Assembly: GCA_965216255.1 (NCBI GenBank)
Contig: OZ244148.1
Location: 3,162,001-3,226,000, forward strand
DNA length: 64,000 nt
Source of the DNA: G965216255 sp965216255
GTDB taxonomy: Bacteria; Bacteroidota; Rhodothermia; Rhodothermales; Bin80
Reading direction: 5' to 3'
Shown here: positions 62,359-64,000 of the stretch, piece after piece
How positions within the stretch are numbered: the first letter of the stretch is position 1
How the letters are laid out: each line of letters begins with the position of its first letter
Notes under the pieces: generated by a model
What the model saw: the letters and a program-made list of their open reading frames with translations, nothing else
The model's database searches: none
What the model was told of the DNA's origin: nothing
Made by a program: the position numbers and the translations under genes

Positions 62359-63987
62359 ATGTTGAACAACTATTACACGCTGCGCGCCTTGGCCTGTGAA
62401 TGGGCGCTCAGGCTAGAAGGCAGCACGATTGCGGACGTCTATTCGCAGTCCCGCGGCGAGCTTGCTATTGTACTAGGCAGCGATAGCGTCTTGCAATTCG
62501 TGCTGCGTCCGCCGCTAGTCTGTGCATTCGAACGGCATCGGTCTGGTCGTCGTCGGCGAAATGTGGCCAGTTTGTTTCCAGAGCTTACCGGGCAAGTGGT
62601 CACCGGCATATGCGTTGCCGACGGGGACCGCATTTTAACCATACATCTGGAGCACGGGCTGCAGATGCGTGCCTATCTCTTTGGATCCCAGGCCAACGTT
62701 TACGTGACCGATGGCGAGGGGCTGGTTCGGAATGCCTTTCGCGGCGCGGATTCGTGGACGGGCAGGCGGACCGCGCCGCCGCGCCGGGCCGCGGTGCCCG
62801 AAGCCTTCGAAGTTTTCAGGGCGCGCTTGCGTAATGGTACGATGGCATGTGCCATAAGGGGCGCCGTACCCTTTCTTGACTCGGAGTTAGCTTCCGAAGT
62901 TCTGCGTCGCGCAGACTTGGCGGACGGTCCGGTGCAGCTTTGCTCCGAATCGGATATGCGCGCCCTCTTCGCCGCTGTCAAGGACCTGGATAGCGAGCTT
63001 GAACACCCCTCGGCGCGTATTCTCTGGAGTTCATCAGGCGAGGCGCAGCTCGCACTTGGGGCCGTTGCGGGTCCGCGCGGCGCACGCGAAGAGCGATTTG
63101 ATACGGTAAACCGGGCCGTACGCGTCCTTGCACAGTATACGCTCGCGAGACAGGCCTTTCTAGTGCGATACCGCTCTATTTCCAGGGTCATCGACAAGGG
63201 GCTAGCAGCCGCGCAGCGGAGAGAATCACAAATGCGCCGCGAACAGTCATCGCAGTGCCGCCACGGGGACTATGAGCGCTGGGCGCATCTTCTGATGGCC
63301 TCCCGATCCGAGCCCCCAGGGCAAGAACAAGTGGTCCTTGAGGATTTATTCGGAGGTGGCACTCCAGTAACCATTGCGCTTGAAGCCTCGCTTGGCACGG
63401 TTGCCAACGCAGAGCGCTATTATCAGAAGGCGCGAAAGGCGCGGCAGGCACGTGAATACCTGGCAACGCGGTTGCACCAGGCGGAGCGCCTTGGCCAGGA
63501 GCTTGCGCGCGCACGGGAGGAACTCAGCCATGTCTCCCATCTCGATGGGCTAGATGCCTTTGAGCGCGCCAACTTGGGGTTGATTCAGCGCCTGCAGTCA
63601 CGCGGCGGCGAGGTAGCGGGGTCACGGTTCCGCCGTTTTTCCGTGGGGCAGGGGTATGCGGTTTGGGTCTCGCGCAGTCAGCGAGAGGCCGACGATCTGA
63701 CCTTCCGGTGCGCTCGCAAGTATGACCTCTGGATGCATGCACGCGGGTATAGCGGGGCGCACGTCGTGCTTCGCCTTCCGCATCGCGATGCTGCACCGGG
63801 GGCGCTCCTGGTAGAAAAGGCCGCATCCATCGCGGCTTACTTCAGCAAGGGCCGGCATAGCGCGTTCGTACCGGTGATCGTCACGCCCCGCAAATATGTA
63901 CACAAGCCGAGGGGCGCACCGCCGGGGATGGTCACATGTATCCGGGAAGAAGTCGTTATTGTCGCGCCTGAAAGTCCCCTTGAATGA
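62359..63987 (+). CDS. rqcH: NFACT-family protein (RqcH/Rqc2 homolog)
   Basis: 542 residues. The N-terminal NFACT-N domain ('NYYTLRALACEWALRLEGST', 'LQFVLRPPLVCAF', 'MRAYLFGSQANVYVTDGEG') is followed by a HhH/coiled-coil middle ('AERYYQKARKARQAREYLAT', 'QAERLGQELARAREELSHVS') and an NFACT-R (DUF814) domain ('RRFSVGQGYAVWVSRSQREA', 'KYDLWMHARGYSGAHVVLRL', 'AYFSKGRHSAFVPVIVTPRK'). Bacterial RqcH binds stalled large ribosomal subunits and adds C-terminal Ala tails to nascent chains. ATG 62359 is only 26 bases from the IS3 end, so its promoter may lie in or be replaced by IS sequence. Confidence 0.92.
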   Translation: MLNNYYTLRALACEWALRLEGSTIADVYSQSRGELAIVLGSDSVLQFVLRPPLVCAFERHRSGRRRRNVASLFPELTGQVVTGICVADGDRILTIHLEHGLQMRAYLFGSQANVYVTDGEGLVRNAFRGADSWTGRRTAPPRRAAVPEAFEVFRARLRNGTMACAIRGAVPFLDSELASEVLRRADLADGPVQLCSESDMRALFAAVKDLDSELEHPSARILWSSSGEAQLALGAVAGPRGAREERFDTVNRAVRVLAQYTLARQAFLVRYRSISRVIDKGLAAAQRRESQMRREQSSQCRHGDYERWAHLLMASRSEPPGQEQVVLEDLFGGGTPVTIALEASLGTVANAERYYQKARKARQAREYLATRLHQAERLGQELARAREELSHVSHLDGLDAFERANLGLIQRLQSRGGEVAGSRFRRFSVGQGYAVWVSRSQREADDLTFRCARKYDLWMHARGYSGAHVVLRLPHRDAAPGALLVEKAASIAAYFSKGRHSAFVPVIVTPRKYVHKPRGAPPGMVTCIREEVVIVAPESPLE

Positions 63988-64000
63988 GGCAAATGCTCGG

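Noticed and set aside
1..64000. CRISPR array or rRNA operon
   Set aside because: No regularly spaced direct repeats and no rRNA-like sequence seen. The repeats present are IS copies, terminal repeats and target duplications.

Overview
The window looks like a chromosomal segment from a Rhodothermota/Bacteroidota-type bacterium. The support is two kinds of type IX secretion (T9SS) C-terminal sorting domain proteins (M36 metalloprotease, choice-of-anchor B proteins), Bacteroidota-style 6-bladed beta-propeller lipoproteins, a DUF58/BatA/DUF4175 operon, and a moderately GC-rich composition. Taxonomy is inferred from protein style only. About a quarter of the window is decayed genes or mobile elements, so the genome (or this part of it) is eroding under insertion-sequence pressure.

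Layout. 1-5 kb: an IS1634-like transposase relic, then a metal-handling cluster (ZIP-like membrane protein, His-rich metal-binding protein, CzcD-type cation diffusion facilitator, a second His-rich gene lying in frame directly behind the CDF stop codon, and an ArsR-like remnant). 5-11.4 kb: ordinary genes (plsC, tRNA-Gln, a GNAT and phosphodiester glycosidase pair, a MerR-type regulator, ferredoxin-NADP reductase, a transposase relic, tag). 11.4-20.8 kb: a tight five-gene minus-strand operon, DUF58 > BatA/VWA > DUF4175 > VWA > C13/legumain-like protein, with start/stop overlaps. 20.9-23.7 kb: YVTN propeller, Nudix hydrolase, dienelactone hydrolase. 23.8-32 kb: an array of six related 6-bladed beta-propeller lipoprotein genes on the minus strand, three intact and three dead, with an IS3 fragment and a broken fic gene between them. 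32.2-33.9 kb: RNase D and the 7Fe ferredoxin FdxA.

34.2-41.3 kb is a nested mobile-element stack. A fossil transposase (DUF4338 plus Tn5/IS4-like domain, minus strand) is split by an IS66 element with a perfect 8-bp target duplication and, separately, by an antisense, ORF-less group II intron whose splice sites can be read to the base. The intron was in turn hit 17 nt from its 5' end by an ISNCY (ISDol1-like) element.

41.4-55.9 kb is core metabolism: ahcY and metK (methyl cycle) around a large T9SS-secreted M36 protease, acpP-fabF (fatty acid synthesis), a TolB-propeller/amidohydrolase, a Fur-family regulator, a TPR protein and a DedA-like membrane protein. 55.9-60.9 kb holds two paralogous choice-of-anchor B T9SS proteins; the first is destroyed by a second ISNCY copy with a 6-bp target duplication, the second is intact. 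The window ends with a degraded IS3 element immediately upstream of an intact NFACT/RqcH-like ribosome quality-control gene.

Functional links inferred from the sequence: FdxA is a plausible redox partner of the FprA-like reductase; MetK and AhcY are the synthesis and recycling ends of the S-adenosylmethionine cycle; AcpP is the substrate carrier for FabF.
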